From: Endomicrobiales bacterium
Lineage (GTDB): Bacteria; Elusimicrobiota; Endomicrobiia; Endomicrobiales; JALOBY01
Assembly: GCA_023228045.1 (NCBI GenBank)
Contig: JALOBY010000007.1
Span: forward strand, 1 to 60,230
Direction of reading: 5' to 3'
Length of the DNA stretch: 60,230 nt
Part shown: piece by piece, positions 48,229 to 56,437 of the stretch
How positions within the stretch are numbered: position 1 is the first letter of the stretch
How the letters are laid out: the number at the start of each line of letters is the position of its first letter
Translations under genes and position numbers: made by a program
Notes under the pieces: model-generated
The model's database searches: none
Seen by the model: the letters and a program-made list of their open reading frames with translations, nothing else
What the model was told of the DNA's origin: nothing

Positions 48229-49506
48229 TTATTTTATTTTTGCTTTTTCTATAAGGAACTTAAATATTTTTTCTTCTTTTAAGTGTGCTGTTATTTTGTC
48301 TGAATTTTCCGAAAAATATTTAATTGTCTGTTCTTTACTTGAGTGGTTTGCGGCTAAGAGGCGTTCTTTTTCCGCGTTCATATCATTCGAAGTAACTTCA
48401 AGCTTTTCTTTCTCTGATATTATATTGAGTATGTAAGAAAGCCTTACTGTTTTTTCGGCTTCTTTTTTATAATTTTCTTTTTCTGCCTCTATCTTTTTTT
48501 TGCGTTCAGGTTCCGGCATTCCATAAGAACGCATATACTCATCGGCCTTTGATGAGATAAAGCTCATTTGCTCCTCTATAAGCACAGCTGGAACTTCAAA
48601 GCTGTTGGCTGCAAGAAGCTCGTCCACTATTTGTTTTTCCAAGTCAGATTCAACACGGCTCTTTTCTTGCGCTTCGAGCGATTGTTTTAGTTTTTCTTTA
48701 AGCTCAGAGATATCTTTTAAACCAAGGTCTTTGGCAAATTCGTCATCAATATTTGGCAGTATCTTATCTTTTATCTGGTTTACCTTTGCCTTAATAAGTA
48801 CTTTTTTGCCAGCCGCTTTCTTAATCGGTGAATCTGCAGGAAAGCTTACTTCAACTTGGCGCTCATCGCCTTTTTTTGCCCCAAGCAGGCCTTCTTGCAA
48901 ACCCTCTATAAGCTGTTTTGAAGAAAGATCTATTAACTGATTTTTGGCGGATAATTCTTTAAGGGGTTCATTATCAACAAACGAATCGTAATCTAATAAA
49001 GCAAAACTGTTTGTGCCAATCACAGTGTCCTGTGATGCATCTTTTAAGCGCGCATTTCTTTCGCACTGTTCTTGCAACAACTTTTCAACCATTTCGTCGG
49101 TGACTGGCTTATCTTCTTTTTTTATTTTTATGCCTGTATAGTCATTTATAGTAACTTTTGGATGAACCTGCGCCGTAATATTAAAAACACATGGTTTATT
49201 AAATTCAAAACTAAACTCGCCAATTTGCGGATATGTTATAGGGTCAATATTTTTCTCTTTAAAAGCGGAGAAAACAGCCGCCTGAATAACTTTTTCAGAC
49301 GCGCGTTCTTTTGCAAGCCCTTCAAAGTTTTTTCTTACAAACTCTTTTGGTGCCTTGCCTACCCTAAAACCGGGAACCCTTGCCTCATTTTGTATTTGGG
49401 TGAATACTTTTTCAACGGTATTAACAACTTCCCCTTCCGGCACCTCTACTTTTAAAGTTACTGAACATGGCTTACTTTCAACAACGCTAACTTTCAGGTT
49501 TTCCAT
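48229..49506 (-). CDS. tig: Trigger factor
   Basis: 425 residues from ATG 49506; an earlier TTG would add five residues. The ribosome-binding signature is VPGFRVGKAP, followed by the FKBP-like peptidyl-prolyl isomerase domain (about 145-235) and the long helical chaperone domain. It helps nascent chains fold at the ribosome exit. GGAG lies nine bases ahead. Two tRNA genes lie just upstream on the same strand. Confidence 0.93.
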   Translation of the reverse strand: MENLKVSVVESKPCSVTLKVEVPEGEVVNTVEKVFTQIQNEARVPGFRVGKAPKEFVRKNFEGLAKERASEKVIQAAVFSAFKEKNIDPITYPQIGEFSFEFNKPCVFNITAQVHPKVTINDYTGIKIKKEDKPVTDEMVEKLLQEQCERNARLKDASQDTVIGTNSFALLDYDSFVDNEPLKELSAKNQLIDLSSKQLIEGLQEGLLGAKKGDERQVEVSFPADSPIKKAAGKKVLIKAKVNQIKDKILPNIDDEFAKDLGLKDISELKEKLKQSLEAQEKSRVESDLEKQIVDELLAANSFEVPAVLIEEQMSFISSKADEYMRSYGMPEPERKKKIEAEKENYKKEAEKTVRLSYILNIISEKEKLEVTSNDMNAEKERLLAANHSSKEQTIKYFSENSDKITAHLKEEKIFKFLIEKAKIK

Positions 49507-49545
49507 TACAATTGGCTCCAATTAATTTAATTAACATAACAATTA

Positions 49546-49627
49546 TGCGGACGGAGGGAGTTGAACCCACAAGCCTTGCGGCACTAGATCCTAAGTCTAG
49601 CGCGTCTGCCAGTTCCGCCACGTCCGC
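49546..49627 (-). tRNA. tRNA-Leu (anticodon UAG)
   Basis: Acceptor stem GCGGACG/CGTCCGC, D arm, anticodon stem around the loop CTTAGGA, a variable arm with its own stem (class II tRNA), and T arm GGGTTCAACTCCC. CCA is not encoded. Confidence 0.95.
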
Positions 49628-49688
49628 AAAATTTGACTATAAAAACACCAAACCTTTGAGTATACCCAAAGGTCTTTGTAAAGAAGAG

Positions 49689-49761
49689 TGCGCCGCATAG
49701 GATTTGAACCTATAACCTGACGATTAAGAGTCGCCTGCTCTACCAATTGAGCTAGCAGCGC
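49689..49761 (-). tRNA. tRNA-Lys (anticodon CUU)
   Basis: Acceptor GCGCTGC/GCGGCGC, T8 A9, D arm GCTC/GAGC, anticodon loop CTCTTAA, T arm ATAGG TTCAAAT CCTAT, discriminator A. CCA is not encoded. Confidence 0.95.
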
Positions 49762-49788
49762 ATTAGTAAATATTGTTTGGGGTTATGT

Positions 49789-49818
49789 ATTCTATCAAAC
49801 GCTTAGGTGTATAGTCAA
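49789..49818 (-). promoter_or_regulatory. Promoter of the tRNA-Lys/tRNA-Leu (and tig) unit
   Basis: TTGACT (49813-49818), 18-base spacer, TAGAAT (49789-49794) on the minus strand, 28 bases ahead of tRNA-Lys. Confidence 0.65.
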
Positions 49819-49853
49819 TAAAATCTAATGCCAACAAAGTTTCATACAGACAA

Positions 49854-51065
49854 TCAAAGATAAACTATATTTTCATTATGATAAAGCGAGAGAAATAATA
49901 GCAAGTATTCCTTCAGATGCCGTGTTATAAGAAAATTATTTCTTATATGTTCTTTGCCATTCTGCCCAAGTTTTTTGGCATATTCAGGATTATTCAAAAA
50001 CTGTTTTACGGCAAATGCCATACCTTCCGTTGAATAACTTAAAAGACCGGAAAACTTGTGAGTTATTTGAAGCGGTATCCCGCCGACATTTGACGCAACA
50101 ACAGGTTTCCCCTTCCAAAGAGCTTCTGTAACAGTCAGCCCAAACCCTTCCCTGACCGACTTTTGAAGAATTACCGATGACGCTCTTTGTATAGCATTAA
50201 CCGCAATATCATCCTGGGGAAGAAGCAACAGATGTATGTCCGGGTCATTTCCTGCTTTTTCTTTTACTTCTTCAAAAACTTGTACCCCTTCAGGGTCATC
50301 CGCGGCAAGCCCACCAGCCAAAATTAATCGGCAATCCACATATTTTTTGACGAGTTTGTAAACTTCAATTACCCCTATTGGATCTTTGAGCCGGTCAAAC
50401 CGGGAAAGTTGGGCTATAATCGGCTTATCTTGGGGAACATCATATTTTTGAAGAACGGCATTAATTTCATGCTGCTCAAGCTCTTTATTCTTGTCACTTA
50501 ACGGATCTATTGAAGGAGCAATAAGAAATTGCCTAATCGGAAGTTTATGCGAATATTTTGGCGAAGAAAAAACCGAGGCATCATATTTTTGAATATAGTC
50601 CAAAAGAAAATCCCATACTTTCATATCAGGTTGAGAAACATCTACATGGCATCGCCATATCCACTTATTTCCTTTCTTTTTTTTGATAAGGCCTATCGGT
50701 TGAGGATCATGGACAAATACTATATCACCTATGATTTCAAATTCCCGCGCATTTTTTTCATTAGTTTCAGCAAATATCTCAAAATCTCTTTCCTTTAATT
50801 TAGCATCTTTTCCGTGCAGTGCATTATGAAATTTCTTTGTTACTTCAAAAAACTGTTCCCCTCCCTTTATTACATCCCAGCGAGAATTTACTCCTAAATC
50901 CAATAACAAAGGTACCATTCGGTTAAGTATCTCGGCAACACCTCCACCAACCGCAGCAGAATTAAAGTGCTGTATAAGCTTCCCTTTAAGTTTTTGGGCG
51001 AGCAAATGCAAGTCATCAATGTTGACCTGGCCGACAATTGGTATATAATCATTTATTTTCGGCAT
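49854..51065 (-). CDS. treT: TreT-like trehalose synthase (GT4 glycosyltransferase)
   Basis: 403 residues from ATG 51065, behind AAGGCGGTG. A TTG six codons earlier lies inside that ribosome site. The GT-B fold is shown by the loop GGGVAE (40-45), the trehalose-synthase hallmark WRCHVDVSQP, the donor-site region QLSRFDRLKDP, and the REGFGLTVTEALWKGKPVV motif with its E-x7-E. TreT joins NDP-glucose and glucose to trehalose. It starts one base after the DUF5752-like gene. Together with otsA and otsB, the operon would contain two routes to trehalose. Trehalose phosphorylase is a close alternative. Confidence 0.8.
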   Translation of the reverse strand: MPKINDYIPIVGQVNIDDLHLLAQKLKGKLIQHFNSAAVGGGVAEILNRMVPLLLDLGVNSRWDVIKGGEQFFEVTKKFHNALHGKDAKLKERDFEIFAETNEKNAREFEIIGDIVFVHDPQPIGLIKKKKGNKWIWRCHVDVSQPDMKVWDFLLDYIQKYDASVFSSPKYSHKLPIRQFLIAPSIDPLSDKNKELEQHEINAVLQKYDVPQDKPIIAQLSRFDRLKDPIGVIEVYKLVKKYVDCRLILAGGLAADDPEGVQVFEEVKEKAGNDPDIHLLLLPQDDIAVNAIQRASSVILQKSVREGFGLTVTEALWKGKPVVASNVGGIPLQITHKFSGLLSYSTEGMAFAVKQFLNNPEYAKKLGQNGKEHIRNNFLITRHLKEYLLLFLSLYHNENIVYL

Positions 51066-51066
51066 T

Positions 51067-51726
51067 TTACACCGCCTTTTCAACTAATTTAATTACAATT
51101 TTTCTTAAATCTTCCATGGCAAAGGTGTAAGGATCAATATTTGAAATTGCGCTGGCAAGTTCTTTGTTTCCTAACGACATTTCAACCCACCTAGAAAAAT
51201 CGTTGCTTTCATTTTCAAGCCGCAGACGCGATTCAAATATATGAAAGTATAAAGAATTTATTGAGATTTTTTTTAATGCTTCACAAAACTCATTTAGGTT
51301 ATTTACAACATAGGGAGTGCGAATAATAAAACTAGTAGATTTGACAAAGTAAAATATTTTATTGCTTTTAACTACTCTGTTCGCTGTTGTTGTGTTTTGG
51401 TTAATATATTTTTCAACTCTTGAAATTATTTCTTCTCTCAATTCCCGTATAGTGCTAAATTGAACAATATCAATAGAAGCAACACTTTCCGCAAGTTCAT
51501 CTTCGCCAAGGGCATCACGCACCCAATAAGCAAAATCATTTGGAGGTTCCGGAGAATAAAATTGGTGCTGCTGTAAAAAACGGTGAGTATGATGATAAAT
51601 GCTTGAGCCCGGAACAATTTTTAGCATCTCAAGCAACTCATTTAGTGTCTCAGCTTTTAGGCCAGTTGCCTCAGATAAATGCAATCGGGTATAGAATTGA
51701 AATGAATTTTTTGCTTTTTTGCCCAT
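51067..51726 (-). CDS. DUF5752-like protein, duplicated domain
   Basis: 219 residues, no signal or membrane segment. It matches what I know of DUF5752: LSEATGLKA, SIYHHTHRFL, NDFAYWVRDAL and AESVASID. The second half (about 120-219) repeats the first in weak form (FYFVKSTSF, SLYFHIFESRL, NDFSRWVEMSL, ASAISNIDPYTF), so it is an internal duplication in which the second half has lost the HHTH residues. Function unknown. Its place between otsB and treT suggests a regulatory or accessory role in trehalose synthesis. AGGAG precedes the start. Confidence 0.72.
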   Translation of the reverse strand: MGKKAKNSFQFYTRLHLSEATGLKAETLNELLEMLKIVPGSSIYHHTHRFLQQHQFYSPEPPNDFAYWVRDALGEDELAESVASIDIVQFSTIRELREEIISRVEKYINQNTTTANRVVKSNKIFYFVKSTSFIIRTPYVVNNLNEFCEALKKISINSLYFHIFESRLRLENESNDFSRWVEMSLGNKELASAISNIDPYTFAMEDLRKIVIKLVEKAV

Positions 51727-51727
51727 T

Positions 51728-52516
51728 TCATTTACTCCTTATTGCAACCATTTTTAGAAACTCTAAAACTTGACTGACATTTTTTAGCGCGTATTTGGCA
51801 GAAGAATTTTTTTTGTATCCAACCCGCACCGTTAAACCATTTTTTTTAAGAGCACTAAAGGCCGATTCATCGGTGCGATCGTCGCCAATATAAACAGGAA
51901 TTATTTTTTTACCGGAATACATAATTTTGTATTTTTTCACTAACCACAGCGCGGCTTTCCCCTTATCCCATGCTACATTTGGCCTTATTTCAATAACCTT
52001 TTTCCCATAATGAATTTTAATTAACTGTTTTTGCACTGCCTTTGAAACAATGTCTTTTATTATTTTTTTTATTGCAGAAACATTTTTTTTATCTACCAAA
52101 CGGTAGTGAACACTCAATGTAAAACCTTTGTTTTCAAAAATTACACCCTTTTTACCAATAACCGCAGTTTCCATTTCCTGCGCGATATCTTGTATTTTTT
52201 TTTGCATTGGCGCATTTAGCATAGAGTTAAATTTAAAATGCGGTGTCGTAATTTCTAAACCGTGGTTACCCACATAAATTGCTTTTTTAATATTTATTAC
52301 TTTACTTATTTGCTCACGGGCTCTTCCGCTTATTACAGAGAAAATTACTCTCTGAGATTTGGCTACAGAAGACAGAATTTTTTTTGTTGACTCGGGCAAT
52401 ATAGCAAGTTCAGGCTTTGGATATATTGGAACTATTGTTCCATCATAATCAAGCATCAATAAAATAATATTATCGGAAAGTTTTTCAACAAGATACTCTG
52501 GCGTAATTTGGCGCAT
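51728..52516 (-). CDS. otsB: Trehalose-6-phosphate phosphatase
   Basis: 262 residues of the HAD family: motif I LDYDGTIVP (D23 and D25), motif II SVISGR, the cap, and motif IV YIGDDRTDESAF. HYRLVDK is typical of OtsB. It removes the phosphate from trehalose 6-phosphate made by the preceding gene. The start lies one base after the otsA stop, and the DUF5752-like start follows one base after its own stop. Confidence 0.92.
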   Translation of the reverse strand: MRQITPEYLVEKLSDNIILLMLDYDGTIVPIYPKPELAILPESTKKILSSVAKSQRVIFSVISGRAREQISKVINIKKAIYVGNHGLEITTPHFKFNSMLNAPMQKKIQDIAQEMETAVIGKKGVIFENKGFTLSVHYRLVDKKNVSAIKKIIKDIVSKAVQKQLIKIHYGKKVIEIRPNVAWDKGKAALWLVKKYKIMYSGKKIIPVYIGDDRTDESAFSALKKNGLTVRVGYKKNSSAKYALKNVSQVLEFLKMVAIRSK

Positions 52517-52517
52517 T

Positions 52518-54752
52518 TTATTCCTTTTTTAATGAAATCAGGTCAGAAATAATTGTTCCTGCCCATTTATATACATTATTGTTTTCAATTATAGAACGCA
52601 TTGCTTTCATGCGTTTTTCTTTTTCTTCTTGAGGCATTTCTACCGCAAGTTTGAATGCTTCGGCAAACTCTTCAATTGAATATGGGTTTATAAGAATTGC
52701 ATCAGTAAGTTCCCTTGACGCGCCGGCAAACTCTGAAAGTATAAGCGTTCCATTTAAATCATTTTTTGCGGCAACATATTCTTTGGCAACAAGGTTCATA
52801 CCATCGTGCAACGAACTTACAACACAAATATCGGCAAGCTGATAATATGGTTTAATTTCTTCACTTGAAAAATGCTGTTTAAAGTAAATTATCGGCTTCC
52901 ACGAGTTTTCGGAGTGTTTCCAGTTTATTTTTTCAACCAATTCATCTATTTCGGCTATCAAATCGTGATATTTTTTTATTTGAGTTCTGCTTGGAGCCGC
53001 CAACTGAACTAAAACAAACTTGCCTTTATATTGAGGATATTTTTCAAGAAATCTGTCTATGGCAAGCATTCGCTCAGCAAGGCCTTTTGTGTAATCTATT
53101 CTTTCAACACCAAGGGCAACAATTTTACCTTCCAGGTTTAACTCACTTATTATTTTTTCTTTTTGACTGGTAATTGCGCCTGCCAATTTTGGGTCGGCAA
53201 AATTATCAACGCTAATTGGGTACTGCTTAATAAATGTTTCCTTGCCCGAACGCACTACCGAGAATCTTTCGGCATCTACCCTGCTTTCAAGAAAGCGGTT
53301 TGCGGTATCTAAGAAATTGTTGCAATGGTACTGTATATGAAACCCTATAAGGTCGCAACCAAGCATACCATCTAAAATTTCTTTTTGATAAGGGCAAATT
53401 GCGAATACTTCGGGGTTTGGCCATGGTATGTGCCAAAACATTGCAATTTTAGCATCCGGTCTTTTCTTTTTAATCATTCTGGCAAGCAACGTAAAGTGAT
53501 AGTCCTGAATAAAAATAAAAGGCGCGCTTTTTGGCAGTTCTTCAATAATAGAGTCCGCAAACTTTTGATTTACTTTCTTATACATCTGCCAGTCAGATTC
53601 ACGGAAAGTAGGGCGATTGTGCGTTATATGGCATAACGGCCACAAACCTTCATTAGAGAAACCAAAATAATACCCCTTCTCTTCTTCTTTTGATAGCCAG
53701 ATTCTTTTGAGAATGTAATGGATATCGTTTGGCGGGACACCAAGTTTATCTCTGGAATTTACAAATTGTTTGTCGGCATTGCCGCTTCCATGAGCTATCC
53801 ACATACCGCCGCAAGAGCGCATAACAGGGTCAAGCGCCGTAACAACACCGCTTGCAGGGCTTACACACTTTGCTTTACCTTTGTGTTCATCGGAAACATG
53901 CATATAAGGTTCCCTGTTTGAAACAACAAAGAGAGAATCTTCGCCAAGTTTCGCATTAACTAAATCTTTAAGTTTTGACGGCGTCCACTTTTTTTCATCT
54001 TTAATTCGTTCTTTCGCGCTTTCTGACACAGATTTTCGCGCAATTCGTAAGTTTAATGCAACCTGTTCTATTTCACTGGCAAATTTACCCAGTTCATCGG
54101 TATATTTATAATTAAGATTCTCGTCGGTTTCACCTTTATAAAATTTTTGCAGCCAAAAGGTAATTCTTCTAACCGGCAATAGAAATATCTGCCTTTGAAG
54201 CACAATTATAATTATAGAGATTAAACTTATTAAAAAAATAAGCCCTATACTCATCTTTTTCCAAAAAACAACAAGAAGCTCATTTACATAAGAAACATCA
54301 TACACAACCTCAACAACTCCCAAAAACTGGCCACTTTCATCAGTAACCGGCAATGCATAAGTATATAGATTATATTTGCCGTAATTATTAAAACCTTCAT
54401 ATACTTTCTTTTCAGAAAATATTTTTTTAACATAAGATTTTTCTTCTTTTATCCAATTAGATAATCTTTCGGTAAAAGCAAATATATTTCCATCCTTTGT
54501 ATAAAAAATCCCACCCTGAAACCGCTCTCTCTTCTGAAATGTACCGACCAGCTTCTGGGCAGTCTTTTTGTCTTTAGATTCCAACACACTGCCCGCTGAA
54601 ACCTCAATACTTTCAGCCACATTTTTGGTTTTTCTTTTTATATCGTCAATGAGTTTTTCTTTTTGAAACTCAATCTGGAAAAACCCGGCAATAATAAAGC
54701 CGGCAGTAATGACTATCAGTATGGGTAATAAGAATATCAGAATTTTTTTCAT
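52518..54752 (-). CDS. otsA: Trehalose-6-phosphate synthase fused to a membrane sensor module
   Basis: 744 residues from ATG 54752 (GGGGA five bases upstream). The longer frame from 54812 begins inside a structured RNA and is rejected. N-terminal part: membrane helix (4-25), an extracytoplasmic domain (27-165) with a Cache-like pattern (GGIFYTKDGNIFAF, TYALPVTDESGQFLGVVEVV), a second helix (168-188) and a HAMP-like linker (190-245). From about 273 a complete GT20 synthase follows: VSNREP, the QDYHFTLLARM and WHIPWPNPE motifs, ERIDYTKGL, VQLAAPSR and the HDGMNLVAKEYVA loop. It makes trehalose 6-phosphate from NDP-glucose and glucose 6-phosphate. The fusion suggests direct control of the synthase by an outside signal, which is inference. 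Confidence 0.88.
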   Translation of the reverse strand: MKKILIFLLPILIVITAGFIIAGFFQIEFQKEKLIDDIKRKTKNVAESIEVSAGSVLESKDKKTAQKLVGTFQKRERFQGGIFYTKDGNIFAFTERLSNWIKEEKSYVKKIFSEKKVYEGFNNYGKYNLYTYALPVTDESGQFLGVVEVVYDVSYVNELLVVFWKKMSIGLIFLISLISIIIIVLQRQIFLLPVRRITFWLQKFYKGETDENLNYKYTDELGKFASEIEQVALNLRIARKSVSESAKERIKDEKKWTPSKLKDLVNAKLGEDSLFVVSNREPYMHVSDEHKGKAKCVSPASGVVTALDPVMRSCGGMWIAHGSGNADKQFVNSRDKLGVPPNDIHYILKRIWLSKEEEKGYYFGFSNEGLWPLCHITHNRPTFRESDWQMYKKVNQKFADSIIEELPKSAPFIFIQDYHFTLLARMIKKKRPDAKIAMFWHIPWPNPEVFAICPYQKEILDGMLGCDLIGFHIQYHCNNFLDTANRFLESRVDAERFSVVRSGKETFIKQYPISVDNFADPKLAGAITSQKEKIISELNLEGKIVALGVERIDYTKGLAERMLAIDRFLEKYPQYKGKFVLVQLAAPSRTQIKKYHDLIAEIDELVEKINWKHSENSWKPIIYFKQHFSSEEIKPYYQLADICVVSSLHDGMNLVAKEYVAAKNDLNGTLILSEFAGASRELTDAILINPYSIEEFAEAFKLAVEMPQEEKEKRMKAMRSIIENNNVYKWAGTIISDLISLKKE

Positions 54753-54795
54753 TACATCCCCTTTTAATATAAATGCCACTTTATGGCTTTTGTCA

Positions 54796-54862
54796 AACAG
54801 CAACCCGACCATCTAAGTCCTCAGAATGCTTAAAAGCTCTAGAACCCATTGGTTTGCTATAT
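54796..54862 (-). promoter_or_regulatory. Structured RNA, copy B (probable Na+-I / DUF1646-motif riboswitch)
   Basis: Shares with the copy at 56368-56428 the blocks ATAGCAAACCAA, GGGTTC and GATGGTCGGG, and GAGGA, in the same order, with a hairpin of differing sequence between. AACC pairs with GGTT in both. AGCAA can pair with TTGCT at the far end. It lies directly after its own promoter and ahead of the trehalose operon. No intrinsic terminator follows, so control of ribosome binding is more likely here. Confidence 0.7.
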
Positions 54863-54867
54863 GTTTA

Positions 54868-54873
54868 ATTATA
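54868..54873 (-). promoter_or_regulatory. -10 box of the trehalose operon
   Basis: A perfect TATAAT on the minus strand six to eight bases upstream of the structured RNA; a weak -35 (TTCGCA) lies 18 bases before it. It means the trehalose genes can be transcribed separately from the DUF1646 gene. Confidence 0.5.
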
Positions 54874-54911
54874 ATTTATTGAATGTTGATATGCGAATAA
54901 ATGCCAAGTAC

Positions 54912-55973
54912 TTATGAAAATATCAGGGAAAAAACAATAAAATAGACAACCATAAAAACAAAACCAATCGGCAACCCTATTTTCGCCCATTCCCAACTTG
55001 TTATCTTAAGCCTTCCTGCAGAAATTATATTTGGAATATTCCCGGGAATAAGCATTCCACCTGATATCAAAAACCCTATAAGTATATACTTAATTTGAGG
55101 CAAATTCATTTTAGGGCTTATTTCTGCAGCAGCCAAAGTTGCATTGTCTAAAACAGCCGAAAGAGAATTTATCCAGTAAAGTAGCGTAGTCGGAAATTTT
55201 ATTATGTACATATCAACAATAGGTTTGAAGCCGGAACCAAGAAGTATCAAAGCCATGATAAAGATATAAACTTTCCCAGCATAAACAAAAATTTCTTTAA
55301 TATTACTGCTTTTTTCTTCTACTAATCCTTTTATGTTTTCTCCTTTTTTAACAGAAGGGTTTATTATACTGCCTATTATTGCTAAAAGCAAAATGCCCGG
55401 CAAGACATATAGGCCAAGCTCCCTGAATAAGAAAAAGAAATCGGCATTGAATGGCTCTCCTTTTAGCTTTGCTATAGTAATGGTTGATAGCGGTTCTCCT
55501 ATAGGGGTAAGCACTGCGCCCAGCCCAATAGAAAAGCAAGAGAGTACCGTAAGCTTTATTTCATATTTCTTGTCCAATTTTAATGCACTAATAATTTCAA
55601 CAAGTATTATAGCTGCCATAATAGCCGTAATAATACTTGAAAGCAATCCTAAAACCATAATCAACACAAAACAGAATAATTTTGAACCGATTTTACGCTC
55701 TATATTAACGACGGTATTTGTTATTTTATTTCTGAAAAAATAAACTAAAAACCCTATCGTAATAACAGCCAAAGTTATCATTATTGGTTCAACTAATGAT
55801 TCCCTAATAAGGTGCATTGACCACGCCGGTTCTATTCCCCAAAAATGCGAAATACTTACCACTAACACACCCATGATAAAAAGAAATATTTCCAAATTTT
55901 TTTCTATAACATGCAATGTAAGAGGTAAAATTAATACAAGAATAATGGCACTGATCAACCCTATTTCTATCAC
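54912..55973 (-). CDS. DUF1646 family cation (probable Na+) transporter
   Basis: 353 residues, about ten membrane helices and no signal peptide. The N-terminal segment (LPLTLHVIEKNLEIFLFIMG), ITLAVITIGFLVYFF and PIGEPLSTI are characteristic of DUF1646, a family related to Na+/H+ antiporters. It starts with GTG, overlapping by one base the stop of the small gene at 55973-56110. It lies in the unit controlled by the structured RNA at 56368-56428. Direct proof of sodium transport does not come from the sequence. Confidence 0.85.
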   Translation of the reverse strand: MIEIGLISAIILVLILPLTLHVIEKNLEIFLFIMGVLVVSISHFWGIEPAWSMHLIRESLVEPIMITLAVITIGFLVYFFRNKITNTVVNIERKIGSKLFCFVLIMVLGLLSSIITAIMAAIILVEIISALKLDKKYEIKLTVLSCFSIGLGAVLTPIGEPLSTITIAKLKGEPFNADFFFLFRELGLYVLPGILLLAIIGSIINPSVKKGENIKGLVEEKSSNIKEIFVYAGKVYIFIMALILLGSGFKPIVDMYIIKFPTTLLYWINSLSAVLDNATLAAAEISPKMNLPQIKYILIGFLISGGMLIPGNIPNIISAGRLKITSWEWAKIGLPIGFVFMVVYFIVFSLIFS

Positions 55974-56110
55974 TATAAATTTTCCTTGTCCAGCTTTTTC
56001 ATTTCTATTGACTTGCTATTGTCTTTTAATATTCTGCTACAACAGAATATCGCCAAGCTTATAATAGCCGACCAAAACATCAGCATAATTATCCAGCCGC
56101 TAATTTTCAC
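55973..56110 (-). CDS. 45-residue single-pass membrane protein
   Basis: A GTG-started frame with the hydrophobic stretch SGWIIMLMFWSAIISLAIF (residues 4-22) and a basic/acidic tail. Its stop TAG overlaps the GTG of the DUF1646 gene, a sign of coupled translation. No Shine-Dalgarno sequence is seen. The SGWI...FW pattern recalls small accessory subunits that sit beside sodium-coupled transporters; this is inference. Confidence 0.5.
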   Translation of the reverse strand: MKISGWIIMLMFWSAIISLAIFCCSRILKDNSKSIEMKKLDKENL

Positions 56111-56145
56111 AATAATATTTCAAATGTTTTTGTGTTATGATTCTT

Positions 56146-56268
56146 TTACTTTTTATTTTTATCTTTATCCTTCATAGAGTTTTTTCTGCTGTTTTGATAA
56201 ACATAAACAATAAACCCGGCAAATATTATCATAACAACAATCACCGGCCAATCTTGCGCAAAATTCAT
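56146..56268 (-). CDS. 40-residue single-pass membrane protein
   Basis: ATG-started frame with a helix at about residues 7-25 (WPVIVVMIIFAGFIVYVY) and a strongly basic tail of K, D and N. GGGAGG lies eight bases before the ATG. It is the first gene after the structured RNA and terminator, followed 35 bases later by a second small membrane protein and then the DUF1646 transporter. I do not recognise a family; a small transporter subunit is plausible. Confidence 0.6.
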   Translation of the reverse strand: MNFAQDWPVIVVMIIFAGFIVYVYQNSRKNSMKDKDKNKK

Positions 56269-56298
56269 GTGTTATATACCTCCCTGTTAAAATTAAAA

Positions 56299-56329
56299 GC
56301 CACCCCTGAATTTTTATCCAGTAAGTGGC
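56299..56329 (-). terminator. Second hairpin in the DUF1646 leader
   Basis: GCCAC and GTGGC with an inner CTG/CAG pairing, followed by TTTTAATTTT. It comes right after the main terminator and before the first small gene. It could be a backup terminator or hide the ribosome site. Confidence 0.4.
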
Positions 56330-56332
56330 AAT

Positions 56333-56367
56333 AAAAAACCGCCCACTGGTTATAAACCAGATGGCGG
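56333..56367 (-). terminator. Intrinsic terminator of riboswitch copy A
   Basis: CCGCC-AT-CTGGTT-TAT-AACCAG-TG-GGCGG followed by TTTTTT on the minus strand. It begins at the last base of the conserved RNA core, as expected for the expression platform of a transcription-controlling riboswitch. Confidence 0.85.
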
Positions 56368-56428
56368 CCCGACCATCCAAATCCTCCGAAAGCATTAAAG
56401 CTTTCGAACCCTGTTGGTTTGCTATTAA
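56368..56428 (-). promoter_or_regulatory. Structured RNA, copy A (probable Na+-I / DUF1646-motif riboswitch)
   Basis: Conserved core with AGCAAACCAA, GGGTTC, a hairpin GAAAGC-TTTAAT-GCTTTC, then GGAGGATTTGGATGGTCGGG. It is the twin of 54796-54862. Transcription should begin just ahead of it (promoter at 56438-56467) and an intrinsic terminator follows directly. The gene it controls belongs to DUF1646, the family that gave this RNA motif its name. The class assignment is from association, as I do not hold the exact consensus. Confidence 0.75.
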
Positions 56429-56437
56429 GTTATGTGG

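Noticed and set aside
54753..54812. Upstream extension of otsA by 20 residues
   Set aside because: It starts inside the conserved RNA core, whereas ATG 54752 has a ribosome site and directly begins a membrane helix.
56368..56428. Cyclic-di-GMP (GEMM) riboswitch, because of GCAAACC
   Set aside because: The second GEMM block (GACGCAAAGCC-like) is absent, and the gene context fits the DUF1646 motif far better.
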